Positions 25,270 through 33,713 of a stretch of DNA of 64,000 bases are shown here, piece by piece (the stretch's first letter is position 1; each line of letters begins with the position of its first letter). Position numbers and translations under genes: made by a program. This DNA comes from a candidate division KSB1 bacterium. Its GTDB lineage: Bacteria > Zhuqueibacterota > Zhuqueibacteria > Zhuqueibacterales > Zhuqueibacteraceae. The DNA is taken from NCBI GenBank assembly GCA_034506175.1, contig JAPDQB010000013.1:61036-125035 (forward strand). The letters are read 5' to 3'. The notes beneath the pieces were generated by a model that worked only from the letters and a program-made list of their open reading frames with translations, searched no databases and had not been told where the DNA came from.

Positions 25270-26690
25270 TTTTCCAAAACTCCCACCACTTCGATGTGGC
25301 TGGTATGCGGAAACATATCGACCGGCTGCGCTTTCGTCAAAGCGTAACCCTGAACCGACAATTCTTTCACGTCGCGGCTGAACGTGCTGGGATTGCAAGA
25401 AACATAAACGATGCGGCGCGGCGAAAGTTCGATGATTTTTTGCACGACTTTGGGATGCATGCCGGCGCGCGGCGGGTCGATGATCACGACCTGCGGCCTG
25501 CCCCAGCGCCGGGTGAGCATCGGCGTCTGCGCCAATTCATCTTTTAAATCGCCGAGCACGAACGAGCAGTTTTTGACGCCGTTCAAGCGGCAATTCACCC
25601 CGGCGTCGTGAATCGCTTGCGGCACGATCTCGAAGCCGATGACTTGCTTCGCGTGCCGGGAAATAAAAATCGAAATCGTGCCGGCGCCGCAGTAGAGATC
25701 GTAAACCGTCTCGTCTCCGGTCAGCGCGGCAAAATCGCGGGCAACGGTGTAAAGTTTTTCCGCGCCCTCGGTGTTGGTCTGAAAAAACGAATTGGCGGAA
25801 ATTTGAAACACAAACGGGCCGATGCGCTCGCGAATATAGCCCGGGCCGTGCAAAACCGCCTCTTCCTCCCCGGCGGCGATTTGCGCTTTCGAGCGGCTAA
25901 TGTTATGCACAATCGTGGTGAGCTGCGGAATTTCTCCCAGCAGTTTTTCGGCAAGCTGCTGCACCGCTTCGCGCCCGCCCGCGACCTCGGCGGTGACGAT
26001 ATTGACCATCGTTTCATTCGTCTTTTTGCCTTCGCGAATGACGAGAAAGCGCCAAAAGCCGGTGTGGCCGGCAGTGGTGTAAGGCAATAGCGCATGCTTT
26101 TCCGTAAACTCCCGCACCACGGCGAGGATTTGATTGCTCAACGGCGACTGCAGGTGACATTCGTCGATGCGCAGCGTTTTGTCGTAGCGATTGCGAGTGT
26201 GCAAACCGAGCGCAAAATCCTTGGCGTGTTTAATATCGTTGCTCGCAATTTCTTCCCGCGTCAGCCAGCGCTGGCGCGAGAAGGAAAATTCCATTTTATT
26301 GCGGTAGAAAAAAATCTGCGGCGAGCCGATCACTGGCAAGACCGGCGGCGCGGCGAGGCCGCCGAGGTGTTCCAGCAGTTCCTTGACCTGTTGCTGTTTG
26401 GAAAGAAGCTGTGTGTCATAGTCGAGATTTTGCAGCAGGCAGCCGCCGCATTCGGAAAAGTGGCGGCAGCGCGGCTCAACAAAATGCGGGGATTGCTGAA
26501 TGACGGCGAGCGGGCGGGCATTGGCGTAGCCTTTTTTCTTTTTGAAAATTTGCGCGCGCACGCGCTGGCCGGGCAGGGCGTCTTCGACGAAAATCACGTA
26601 GCCGTTCAACCGCGACACGCCTTTGGCGCCGAAAGCCAGCGACTCGATGTCCAATTCGATTTCAGCGTCTTTTTTTAGAACTTTTTCCAC
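25266..26690 (-). CDS. 23S rRNA (uracil-5-)-methyltransferase, RlmD/TrmA family
   Basis: A 474-residue SAM-dependent RNA m5U methyltransferase. An N-terminal TRAM domain (about 5-60) is followed by iron-sulfur cysteines in CRHFSECGGC (about 73-82) plus a later Cys in DECHL. The Rossmann motif is DLYCGAGTISIF and the catalytic Cys lies in YVSCNPSTFSRD near 425. Family members modify 23S rRNA U1939/U747 or tRNA U54; sequence does not settle which. Confidence 0.88.
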   Translation of the reverse strand: MEKVLKKDAEIELDIESLAFGAKGVSRLNGYVIFVEDALPGQRVRAQIFKKKKGYANARPLAVIQQSPHFVEPRCRHFSECGGCLLQNLDYDTQLLSKQQQVKELLEHLGGLAAPPVLPVIGSPQIFFYRNKMEFSFSRQRWLTREEIASNDIKHAKDFALGLHTRNRYDKTLRIDECHLQSPLSNQILAVVREFTEKHALLPYTTAGHTGFWRFLVIREGKKTNETMVNIVTAEVAGGREAVQQLAEKLLGEIPQLTTIVHNISRSKAQIAAGEEEAVLHGPGYIRERIGPFVFQISANSFFQTNTEGAEKLYTVARDFAALTGDETVYDLYCGAGTISIFISRHAKQVIGFEIVPQAIHDAGVNCRLNGVKNCSFVLGDLKDELAQTPMLTRRWGRPQVVIIDPPRAGMHPKVVQKIIELSPRRIVYVSCNPSTFSRDVKELSVQGYALTKAQPVDMFPHTSHIEVVGVLEK

Positions 26691-26783
26691 AGTGTTTCTC
26701 GGCCGCCAGGATAATTTTTTATGTTGAACCGGCGAAAGATGAACGGTTAAACGGCTTGTGAAGAGTTTTATGATGCTTTGCTT

Positions 26784-28013
26784 TCATTCATATACCGCCA
26801 GCTTCACCAACTCTGTCTGCGGCGGCGTGTGCACTTCCGGGCCGTTGGCGCCGAAATAAACGTCGATCTCGCTGCGCACGCCAAAATCCGGCAGATAAAT
26901 TCCCGGTTCGATGGAAAACGCCACGCCCGGAATGATATGGCGGTAGTCGCGCGTTTCGTAGCTGTCGATATTCACGCCGTTGCCATGCACTGTCGTGCCG
27001 ATGCTGTGGCCGGTGCGATGAAAAAAATAGTCGCCATAACCGGCGCTGGTAATCTGCTGCCGCACGATTTCGTCGACGCGGTAACCCGGCACAACCTGGC
27101 CGGTGGCGGCTTGTTGGCGGAGAAAATCCACGGCACAATCGCGCGCCGCAATGACGGTTTGAAAAACCTGCTGCACTTTATCCGGCACTTTGGTTCCGGC
27201 GTACCCCATCCAGGTGATGTCGGCGTAAACCGCCCGGGGCGTGGTCATTTTGCACCACAAATCGAGCAAAATCACATCGCCCGGGCGAATGGGGCTGTTG
27301 GTTTGCGCGGTCGGCGCGTAATGCGGGTTGCTGGCGTTGGCGTTCACGGCGACGATCGGCATGTCTTCGATCATCGCGCCGCCGGCTTGAATTTCCTTGA
27401 CAATAAATTGCTGAATATCGTATTCGGTGATCATCTGTTTGGCTTGCAGGGCGGATTCGATTTTTTTGAACGCCTTTTGCTGGGTCGTGTGCAGAATTTT
27501 CGCGGCGGCAATGTGGCTTTGAAGCTGGCCGGCGTCCCAGCGGGCTTGAAAGAGTTGAATGAAATTGGCCGAGGAAACCACGTCGGCGCCGAGCGAACGC
27601 AGCAGTTCCAACATGCCGGCGTCAACGTAAGACACCGTCGGCACGTCACTCATCGGCGAATATTCCATGGCCAGGCGCGGAGGGTTTTTGCCCATGCTCT
27701 GCAACAACTCGCGCAAATGCTGATGCAATTCCTGCCAGCCGGCGTAATAAACCGCCCGCCCCGGCAGCGGAGGGAAATTGGCTTGTTCGATTTTATGCCC
27801 AAGCAGCGTCGGCTCGCCCGTCGCGGGAATGAGATAAAACCACCGGCGCGTGAGCATGTGTCCCTCGAAAACAAAAAGTTCGGTTGCCACCGCGTTCATG
27901 CCATGAAAATTATAAATCAGCCAGCCGTCGAGCTTTTCGGCATTAAGGGCTTTTTGGACTGCTGCAATATCGAGCCGCAAACTGTTAAAGGACTTTTGAG
28001 CCGGGGTCGGCAT
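26784..28013 (-). CDS. M24-family Xaa-Pro dipeptidase/aminopeptidase
   Basis: A 409-residue metallopeptidase of the pita-bread fold that cleaves X-Pro bonds. Metal ligands appear in DLWCKM (Asp), YADITW (Asp), HRTGHSIG (His), SIEPGIY (Glu) and RSEIDVYF (Glu). The N-terminal creatinase-like domain occupies about 1-190. The ATG at 28013 has a strong AGGAGG; in-frame sequence upstream is not needed. The 207-base gap before it holds nothing I can name. Confidence 0.87.
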   Translation of the reverse strand: MPTPAQKSFNSLRLDIAAVQKALNAEKLDGWLIYNFHGMNAVATELFVFEGHMLTRRWFYLIPATGEPTLLGHKIEQANFPPLPGRAVYYAGWQELHQHLRELLQSMGKNPPRLAMEYSPMSDVPTVSYVDAGMLELLRSLGADVVSSANFIQLFQARWDAGQLQSHIAAAKILHTTQQKAFKKIESALQAKQMITEYDIQQFIVKEIQAGGAMIEDMPIVAVNANASNPHYAPTAQTNSPIRPGDVILLDLWCKMTTPRAVYADITWMGYAGTKVPDKVQQVFQTVIAARDCAVDFLRQQAATGQVVPGYRVDEIVRQQITSAGYGDYFFHRTGHSIGTTVHGNGVNIDSYETRDYRHIIPGVAFSIEPGIYLPDFGVRSEIDVYFGANGPEVHTPPQTELVKLAVYE

Positions 28014-28220
28014 AATTTCCTCCTCTTCCAAACACACATTGAAATTCGAAAACCGCAAGCATAGGTACTAAACAATTTACAACCAAAGATTTTTAAATGC
28101 AACTGACAAAATAAATCTGGCAACTCAGCACGCATCTGCAAATTCACCAACTGTTCAGTTGTTGTGCCTAAATTTTCGGAATTTCACCCATCAAGTGACC
28201 GTTCAATAGCCGCCGAGAAA

Positions 28221-29630
28221 TCAACCGGTTGCGGCTGTTAAAGCAAACAAAGTACCGTTGGCAACAACACCGACAGGTCTTGCCCCGGATTCCGAACTCT
28301 CCCAAGCCACCGGGGCAGGTGATGAGGAAGAGTGTTGAGATTTTTTAAGCTCAGCCGAACGCAACCATGGCGTGGCCACCGCCAATGCTTCGCGCAACGA
28401 ACGAGCGGGCAGAAAGCCTAAACGCTGCACCACTCTCGCCTCCAACTCCGTAACCATAATGACGCGGCGCGCCCGCGCTCTCTGCAGCACCGCCAGTGTC
28501 ATCAACACCTCGAGTTCGTTGTGGCGAAACTGCTGATGAAGCCATGCAGGCGGGCGACGGGATGAGTCCGCCGCGACTTCCTGCTCGGGGCCTGCCTGTA
28601 AAAAAAGCGACAATACCTCTGAGCCCAGCCCCTCGCGGCATTCGGCCAGGAAGATGATCACGTCATGCGGCCGGGCGAATTGCAGCGCGCGCAACAGCGG
28701 CAGTCTGGCCGTGCGGAAATCGCGATCGTGCGGAAAGCCGCCGCAACTGACAACCAGAAGCTGGGCTGCTGGTGGCAACGTCAACGCCCCGAACATGCTG
28801 TCGATGGCTTTGCACCCGGCTGAAAAGGCTTGCAACGGCTCGCCGGCCACCGCGCCGACGATTTGCTGCTGATCGTTGAGCACGGTGTGCAAAAGAAAAT
28901 TGGCGGCCATGAAACGCAAGGCCTCGCGGCTGTCTTCTTGCAGCGGATTGCCCTCAACCGTGGCGTCGCGGCAGCGCGCGTAAATTTGTGGCCCCTCCGG
29001 CTCAAAAGCGTTCTCGTGATCGAAGGCATGGCTGAAATGGCGATAAATGCTTTCCTCACCGGCGCAGCCCGGCAGAATCAGCCGCGGCCCGGCGCCATAT
29101 CCGGCCAGGGGATGATGCGAAACACTGCCGCTCAACAGCACGCAATCGGCGTCCATCAGCAGCCGGTTGACAAAGACCGGCGTGCCACGGCGAGTCAAGC
29201 CGGCATAAGTGAGCGACTTGTGATCGTGCGGATCATGCCAAAACACCCGCACCTTGTCGCCAACCAATTCGGCAAATGAAATCTGCGGCGGCTCTGATGG
29301 GCACAACCATGAATCAACTGGCGCCGCCACCAGCACGCGAATTTCCTCGTCCCGTACGCCCAGGCGATTGAAACGCTCGCGCAGCAGTGGCAGATAATAT
29401 TCCGCGCCAACGACATCAGCCGGGTTTGGCGTCACAATCACCACATTTCTCGTCCCGCGAAAAACGTGATTGAACGGGTGACAGCCGAGCGTTCTGTTCA
29501 GCGCCTGGTTGAGAATTTCCAGCGGTTTTTGCAGCGTCACAATATGCTTGGGCTGCGCTTCAGCAAAATGAGCCGGCGGTTTAAAATCCGCGCTCATCAT
29601 CTCACTGCCGTATTTGAGTCTTAATTCCAT
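28221..29630 (-). CDS. LarA-like (DUF2088) lactate-racemase-domain protein
   Basis: A 469-residue protein of the LarA family, nickel-pincer-nucleotide enzymes that racemise or epimerise 2-hydroxyacids. The conserved segment SVSHHPLAGYGAGPRLILPG (about 162-181) matches the LarA region that carries cofactor-contacting His and Gly residues, and HDPHDHKS lies earlier. No larB, larC or larE is visible in the window, so cofactor supply and activity are uncertain. The C-terminal 40 residues are low-complexity. Substrate unknown. Confidence 0.72.
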   Translation of the reverse strand: MELRLKYGSEMMSADFKPPAHFAEAQPKHIVTLQKPLEILNQALNRTLGCHPFNHVFRGTRNVVIVTPNPADVVGAEYYLPLLRERFNRLGVRDEEIRVLVAAPVDSWLCPSEPPQISFAELVGDKVRVFWHDPHDHKSLTYAGLTRRGTPVFVNRLLMDADCVLLSGSVSHHPLAGYGAGPRLILPGCAGEESIYRHFSHAFDHENAFEPEGPQIYARCRDATVEGNPLQEDSREALRFMAANFLLHTVLNDQQQIVGAVAGEPLQAFSAGCKAIDSMFGALTLPPAAQLLVVSCGGFPHDRDFRTARLPLLRALQFARPHDVIIFLAECREGLGSEVLSLFLQAGPEQEVAADSSRRPPAWLHQQFRHNELEVLMTLAVLQRARARRVIMVTELEARVVQRLGFLPARSLREALAVATPWLRSAELKKSQHSSSSPAPVAWESSESGARPVGVVANGTLFALTAATG

Positions 29631-30029
29631 TGTCCAAAATTCAAGGCTATGCCTTTAAAGGTATCAGAATTTCAGGATAATGTCAACCTTTTTTAAACGC
29701 TTTGAGCGGCCTTCGCATTACTTTTTAATCCTAAAACATGCGATCATGAAGGCAAGCGTATTATCATAAAACACTGTCTACGAATGAGACAGTTTGGTCA
29801 TTTTGAATGATGTTGCTTTTGTCAAAATCTCTCCAACTTAATTTATAAAAACAAAAACTTACAGAAGGCCATAACACCGGATTCAAAATGGCACGTGTTT
29901 GGCTATAGGATTCAGTACACAAGGAAGTGCTCTTTGAGATATATCAGGCTATGTTACGACAGCCGCAAGGATGCTCCTATTGACCCACAACATGAGCTGC
30001 GAGCAGGCTTCGCCTGAAAGGAGTTACCC
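29631..30029. other. AT-rich gap upstream of truncated receiver gene
   Basis: About 400 bases without a supported gene. A perfect 7-bp hairpin ACTGTCT/AGACAGT lies at 29773-29793 and a CAGGC-TT-GCCTG hairpin lies just before the ribosome site of the next gene. No known riboswitch was recognised. Confidence 0.4.
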
Positions 30030-30233
30030 TTGAAAGAAATTTTACTCTTTGGCCGGGTCGAACGTGAAGACTTGATCTGTAACGTCATGGAACATGCGCA
30101 AGGCTACAAGTTTCGGCACACCAGCAGCGCTGTGAAAGCGCTGAAAATGTTGGAAAAAACCTCGCCAGATTTCATCATGGTCACAGGCAACATCGGAAAA
30201 AATGGCGATGGGAGTTACTACATCGAGTTGTAA
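30030..30233 (+). CDS. Truncated receiver-like small protein
   Basis: A 67-residue product starting at TTG with AAAGGAG 7 bases upstream. It resembles the first half of a response-regulator receiver: KEILLFGRVERED, ALKMLEKTSPDFIMV. The usual first acidic pair is absent and the frame ends after the strand that would carry the phospho-acceptor; VTGN replaces the expected Asp segment. It may be a degenerate receiver or a small independent protein. Two strong hairpins follow. Confidence 0.5.
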   Translation: MKEILLFGRVEREDLICNVMEHAQGYKFRHTSSAVKALKMLEKTSPDFIMVTGNIGKNGDGSYYIEL

Positions 30234-30281
30234 ACCGGCCGGTTAACGTATCGGCTACCCCATCATCCAATATACTTCCAT

Positions 30282-30313
30282 CCTTAAAAAGGCTTTTTGA
30301 TTTCTTTTTAAGG
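30282..30313 (+). terminator. AT-rich 10-bp inverted repeat downstream of small receiver gene
   Basis: CCTTAAAAAG (30282-30291) pairs perfectly with CTTTTTAAGG (30304-30313). An alternative AAAAAG-G-CTTTTT hairpin lies inside it, so two pairings compete. Either a weak terminator or an RNA structure. Confidence 0.45.
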
Positions 30314-30327
30314 ACACCTACCCCAAA

Positions 30328-30365
30328 GAAAGGGGCACGGTTTCGCGCGCTGTGCCCCTTTTTAT
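30328..30365 (+). terminator. Rho-independent terminator
   Basis: AAGGGGCAC (30330-30338) pairs with GTGCCCCTT (30352-30360) around a GC-rich loop and is followed by a T-rich run. The run of A on the other side makes it potentially bidirectional. It closes the transcript of the small receiver gene; the remaining bases to 30575 show no gene. Confidence 0.8.
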
Positions 30366-30575
30366 TTTTGCAAAGCGCGTCTGTTCAATGTCCATGTCGA
30401 AAAAATGTATCAACTCGAAACAATTGATATCATGCCTCAATGATTCGGTCGAGCCATCGCTCCTTTGCCGCTCGAAAAATCCCTTGCATCTTCCTCCCCT
30501 TTTCAATATCTTAATCCGACGTAATCAATCTGCCATTCATTTAAAAAACGACACCTCACAAGATGGCGCTGCTGC

Positions 30576-31691
30576 ATGAGCCTGCTTAGAGTTCCTCTTC
30601 CGATTGTCGATCCTCCGGCGCTGCCGGTTTCTCAAAAACGGCGCCGTGATTTTTTTTTAAAACCGAATTTTGGAATTGGCAAAGAAGTCTCCCTCCCGCA
30701 GCTTTTCAAGAGTTTGACGCTGCGCCGCGTGTGGAATGCCGCCCGTGTTCTCGCCTCGTTTCTGCTGTCGGCGATCACGAAAAAAAATATCGTCTGGGGC
30801 GCGCCGCCGATTCTCACCGTCGAGCCGACGAATCTTTGCAACTTGAGCTGCCCGTTGTGCGTCACCGGCAACGGCTCGATGGAACGCGCCAACGGCCGCA
30901 TGGATTTTGACACCTACCGGCGCCTGATCGACGAGCTGGCCGATCGCGCCATTTACGTCGTGCTCTTTCATCAAGGCGAGCCGTATCTGCACCGCCAATT
31001 CAACGAGTTTGTCGTGTATGCGAAACAACGCGGCTTGTACGTCACCACCAGCAGCAACGCGCATTATTTCGATGAGAAAACCGCCGAAGCCACTGTCGCC
31101 AGCGGCCTCGACACCATCATCATTTCCGTCGACGGCGCGACGCAGGAAACCTACAGCCGCTATCGTGTCGGCGGCTCGCTGGAAAAAGTGTTGGCCGGCA
31201 CGCGCCGATTGGTCGCGGCCAAAAAACGCTTGCGCAGCAAAACGCCGTACATTTATTTGCAATGCCTCGTCATGCAGCACAACGAGCACGAGCTGGCGGC
31301 GATGGAAAAGCTGGCGCGCGACTGTGGTGTCGATCGCCTCCTGAAAAAAACCGTGCAGGTGGAAACTTTTGCCGAAGCACAGGAATGGCTCCCCGCCGCC
31401 GACCGCTTTCGCCGCTATAATTTGACCGAAGAAAATTTTGCCGTCAAAGGCGGCAAGGGTGCCTGCCCGCGGCCCTGGCTCACCACGCTGGTGAATTGGG
31501 ACGGCAGCGTTTCGCCGTGCTGCTTCGACAAAAACGGGCGCCATCGCACCGGCGATCTGCAAACAACGCCAGGCTTCGAGGCAGTCTGGCAGTCGGACGA
31601 TTATGCCGGTTTCCGCCAAAAACTGCTCACGCATCGCCGGGAAATTGATATGTGCAGAAACTGCAATTATGGAATTGGGTTGTTCGTTTGA
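30576..31691 (+). CDS. Radical SAM/SPASM-domain protein
   Basis: A 371-residue radical SAM enzyme. The 4Fe-4S site is CNLSCPLC (about 89-96, CxxxCxxC), followed by a long insert with GEPYLH and SVDGATQETY typical of the family. The C-terminal SPASM-like part has NWDGSVSPCCFD and MCRNCNYG for auxiliary clusters. Such enzymes modify peptides, sugars or lipids by radical chemistry. There is no obvious peptide substrate next to it; the next gene is a Wzi-like barrel overlapping by one base (TGATG), which hints at a glycan or envelope role. Confidence 0.87.
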   Translation: MSLLRVPLPIVDPPALPVSQKRRRDFFLKPNFGIGKEVSLPQLFKSLTLRRVWNAARVLASFLLSAITKKNIVWGAPPILTVEPTNLCNLSCPLCVTGNGSMERANGRMDFDTYRRLIDELADRAIYVVLFHQGEPYLHRQFNEFVVYAKQRGLYVTTSSNAHYFDEKTAEATVASGLDTIIISVDGATQETYSRYRVGGSLEKVLAGTRRLVAAKKRLRSKTPYIYLQCLVMQHNEHELAAMEKLARDCGVDRLLKKTVQVETFAEAQEWLPAADRFRRYNLTEENFAVKGGKGACPRPWLTTLVNWDGSVSPCCFDKNGRHRTGDLQTTPGFEAVWQSDDYAGFRQKLLTHRREIDMCRNCNYGIGLFV

Positions 31692-33343
31692 TGAATGCCA
31701 AAGCAAAGATTTTTAAAACCCCCAAGACCCCAAGACACCAAGAAAATTTAGTTGGCGTCGTATCTTTGTGTCTTCGTGGTTGCCTGCAATCCAGCGTTTT
31801 TTTGCTGATGTTAAATTTCCCTGTTTTTGCTCAATCGAGCCGATCGGATTCCCTGCTCGCCGCTTCTGCCGCGATTGCGCTCGAACATCCAGTTTATGCG
31901 TTTCTCGAAAAATTATCGGCGTTTCTGCCGGCGCATGCGCTCGATTTGCACGTGCAGCCGCTCAGCCGCGAACAGGCGCGGCAAATTTTGGCAACAGCCA
32001 AAACAAAAAATTTGGCGCTTTCAGCCGCCGATCAAGCGCTGTTGCAGCAATATCTCGCCGAGTTTACCGATCCCAAAGTCGGTGCGGCACCGCATTCAGG
32101 CGCGGAACGGCATTTTTTGCGCTACGAGGAAGCCACCGCGCAAATTTTCGCCGATCTGTTCATCAACCAGCAATTTGAATTTCGCCGCGGCGAGGAAAGC
32201 GGTGACGCAGAAATCTCGCGGACACGCGGCGGCGTCAAAATCCGCGCCGCGCTTTCTCCCCGCCTGCTGGCCGCGGTTGAAGTGACCAATATTCTCGAAC
32301 GCGGTGTGAACGACACGGCGGAGGTGTTGACCCCCGGAGCCGGCGCGCCGTTTGTGCTTTCCGGCAGATCCGCCTTTCGCGAAAAAGTCATTGCCTACGC
32401 CCGCCTGCTCCTGCCCTGGTTCGATCTGGAAATCGGCCGCAATGAGCTTTTTTGGCATCTCAGCCCGCTGACGCAACTGACGCTGAACCGGGAAAATCAG
32501 CCGTTCGATTTGATCAAGCTCGACCGGCGGGGGAGAAAATTCCGCTTTACTTATTTTCATGCGAATTTGCGCGCCGCCCAGCGGAAATTTTACGCCGCCC
32601 ACCGCCTGGAGATCATGCCGCGGCGGAATCTGCTGATTGGCGTGGGCGAGTCGGTGATTTACGGCGGTCGGGGCGCAGAGTTCGAGTATCTCAATCCGCT
32701 CATGCTCCATCACGCCGCCGAGCATTTGCTCGGCGACCGCGACAACAACACGTTGACAATCGATTTCACATTTTTCCCGTTTTACGGCGCCAAGTTTTAC
32801 GGCGAAATTTTTGTGGATGACGTGAGCTTTGAATTTCCCCTCGGCACCTATTGGGGAAACAAGCTGGCGTATCTCGGCGGGTTTTATTGGGCGCAGCCGT
32901 TCGGCTGGCGCCGCGGCGAGCTGCGGTTGGAATTCGCGCGCATCGATCCCTTTGTCTACACCCACGCCGATTCGATCAACGTTTACGAGCAGGATCGTGA
33001 AGGCCTCGGCGGCCGTTTCGGCCCGAATGCGGCGCGCTGGACGCTGCAGGCGGCGTTTCAGCCGCATCGCGATTTGCGTTTCGTTTCACAGCTCAGCGTG
33101 CAGCGCAAAGGCCGCGGCGATCTGTTTCAGCCGCACCGCCCGGAAGACGGCTTCAGCAAGGGTTTTCTGCGCGGCGTGACGATCAACTCGACCTTTTGGC
33201 AATTCGAAGCCGAAAATCAACTGCGGCGGGATATTTATCTGAAACTCGAATTTGCCTGGGAGCGCCGGCACAACGCCGGTTTTGTGAAAAATGCCGTGGT
33301 CACCCCGCGTCGCGCTGCGTTTGTTCTGCGTGCGGATTTTTGA
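31691..33343 (+). CDS. Capsule-assembly Wzi-like outer-membrane protein
   Basis: A protein of up to 550 residues with beta-barrel character throughout: alternating strands, many Arg/Tyr/Phe, and a C-terminal aromatic (RADF). It resembles the Wzi capsule-assembly family in the segments EFEYLNPLM, a metal-like HADSINVYEQ and LGGRFGPNA. Wzi binds capsular polysaccharide at the cell surface. The first ATG is coupled to the radical SAM stop, but its first 25 codons lie in repeat DNA. A TTG at 31766 gives a clean signal peptide (CLRGCLQSSVFLLML, cleavage near VFAQ) and a 525-residue product, and may be the real start. Confidence 0.7.
   Translation: MNAKAKIFKTPKTPRHQENLVGVVSLCLRGCLQSSVFLLMLNFPVFAQSSRSDSLLAASAAIALEHPVYAFLEKLSAFLPAHALDLHVQPLSREQARQILATAKTKNLALSAADQALLQQYLAEFTDPKVGAAPHSGAERHFLRYEEATAQIFADLFINQQFEFRRGEESGDAEISRTRGGVKIRAALSPRLLAAVEVTNILERGVNDTAEVLTPGAGAPFVLSGRSAFREKVIAYARLLLPWFDLEIGRNELFWHLSPLTQLTLNRENQPFDLIKLDRRGRKFRFTYFHANLRAAQRKFYAAHRLEIMPRRNLLIGVGESVIYGGRGAEFEYLNPLMLHHAAEHLLGDRDNNTLTIDFTFFPFYGAKFYGEIFVDDVSFEFPLGTYWGNKLAYLGGFYWAQPFGWRRGELRLEFARIDPFVYTHADSINVYEQDREGLGGRFGPNAARWTLQAAFQPHRDLRFVSQLSVQRKGRGDLFQPHRPEDGFSKGFLRGVTINSTFWQFEAENQLRRDIYLKLEFAWERRHNAGFVKNAVVTPRRAAFVLRADF
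31717..31781. repeat. Decayed ACCAAGACAC inverted repeat in Wzi-like N-terminal codons
   Basis: AACCCCCAAGACCCCAAGA at 31717-31735 and TCTTTGTGTCTTCGTGGTT at 31763-31781 are imperfect inverted copies of the element at 2968-3021. They sit inside the first 30 codons of the Wzi-like frame. Confidence 0.6.
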
Positions 33344-33425
33344 GCCGCTTGCGAATCTCCTCAATTGGGACGGCAGCGAAACTCAGAATTAAATTCCGAA
33401 AGTTTTGTTGTTTTATGGCTTCATT

Positions 33426-33633
33426 TAACACTGAGACACCGGGAAAAACGGGAAAACACGGAAACTTTAACTGCGCATTAACGACTATTTTTTACCACGA
33501 AAATGCCGTAGCGCAGGCTTCCAGCCTGCATGCAGACAAGATGTCTGCGCTACATTTTCATCGTGATGGGTGTGCAAACGTACATGACAATTACTCCGTG
33601 AATCTCTGTGCTCCCCGATACTCCGTGGTGAAT
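33426..33633. repeat. Decayed CACGGAGACACAGAG-type inverted repeats in the wzi-ftsX gap
   Basis: CACTGAGACACCGGG near 33429 and CCGTGAATCTCTGTGCTCC near 33596 are inverted relatives of one another. They flank the double-hairpin element at 33508-33553. The 370-base gap appears to be made largely of repeats and holds no supported gene. Confidence 0.45.
33508..33553. repeat. Double-hairpin palindromic element (intergenic copy)
   Basis: Outer arms GTAGC (33508-33512) and GCTAC (33549-33553) enclose two perfect 7-bp hairpins, GCAGGCT-TCC-AGCCTGC and GCAGACA-AGA-TGTCTGC, separated by AT. The plan is the same as the copy in the PHP gene at 6250-6293, though the hairpin sequences differ. Confidence 0.8.
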
Positions 33634-33713
33634 AGGTTGTCGGTTGAACTTCGGTTTTCAACTTGTTTCAAAACTGAATGGTTTTTGGCTAATTTTCAGC
33701 AAGATGTTATGAC

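Noticed and set aside
26778..28064. 428-codon plus-strand frame opposite the M24 peptidase
   Set aside because: Antisense shadow: composition is typical of reverse-frame reading and no family is recognisable, while the minus strand has all M24 metal ligands.
28221..29630. Full lactate racemase operon
   Set aside because: Only a LarA-like gene is present; the cofactor-making LarB, LarC and LarE are absent in the window.
30352..30579. 75-codon frame starting in the terminator
   Set aside because: The first codons are the terminator arm and T-run; no motif.
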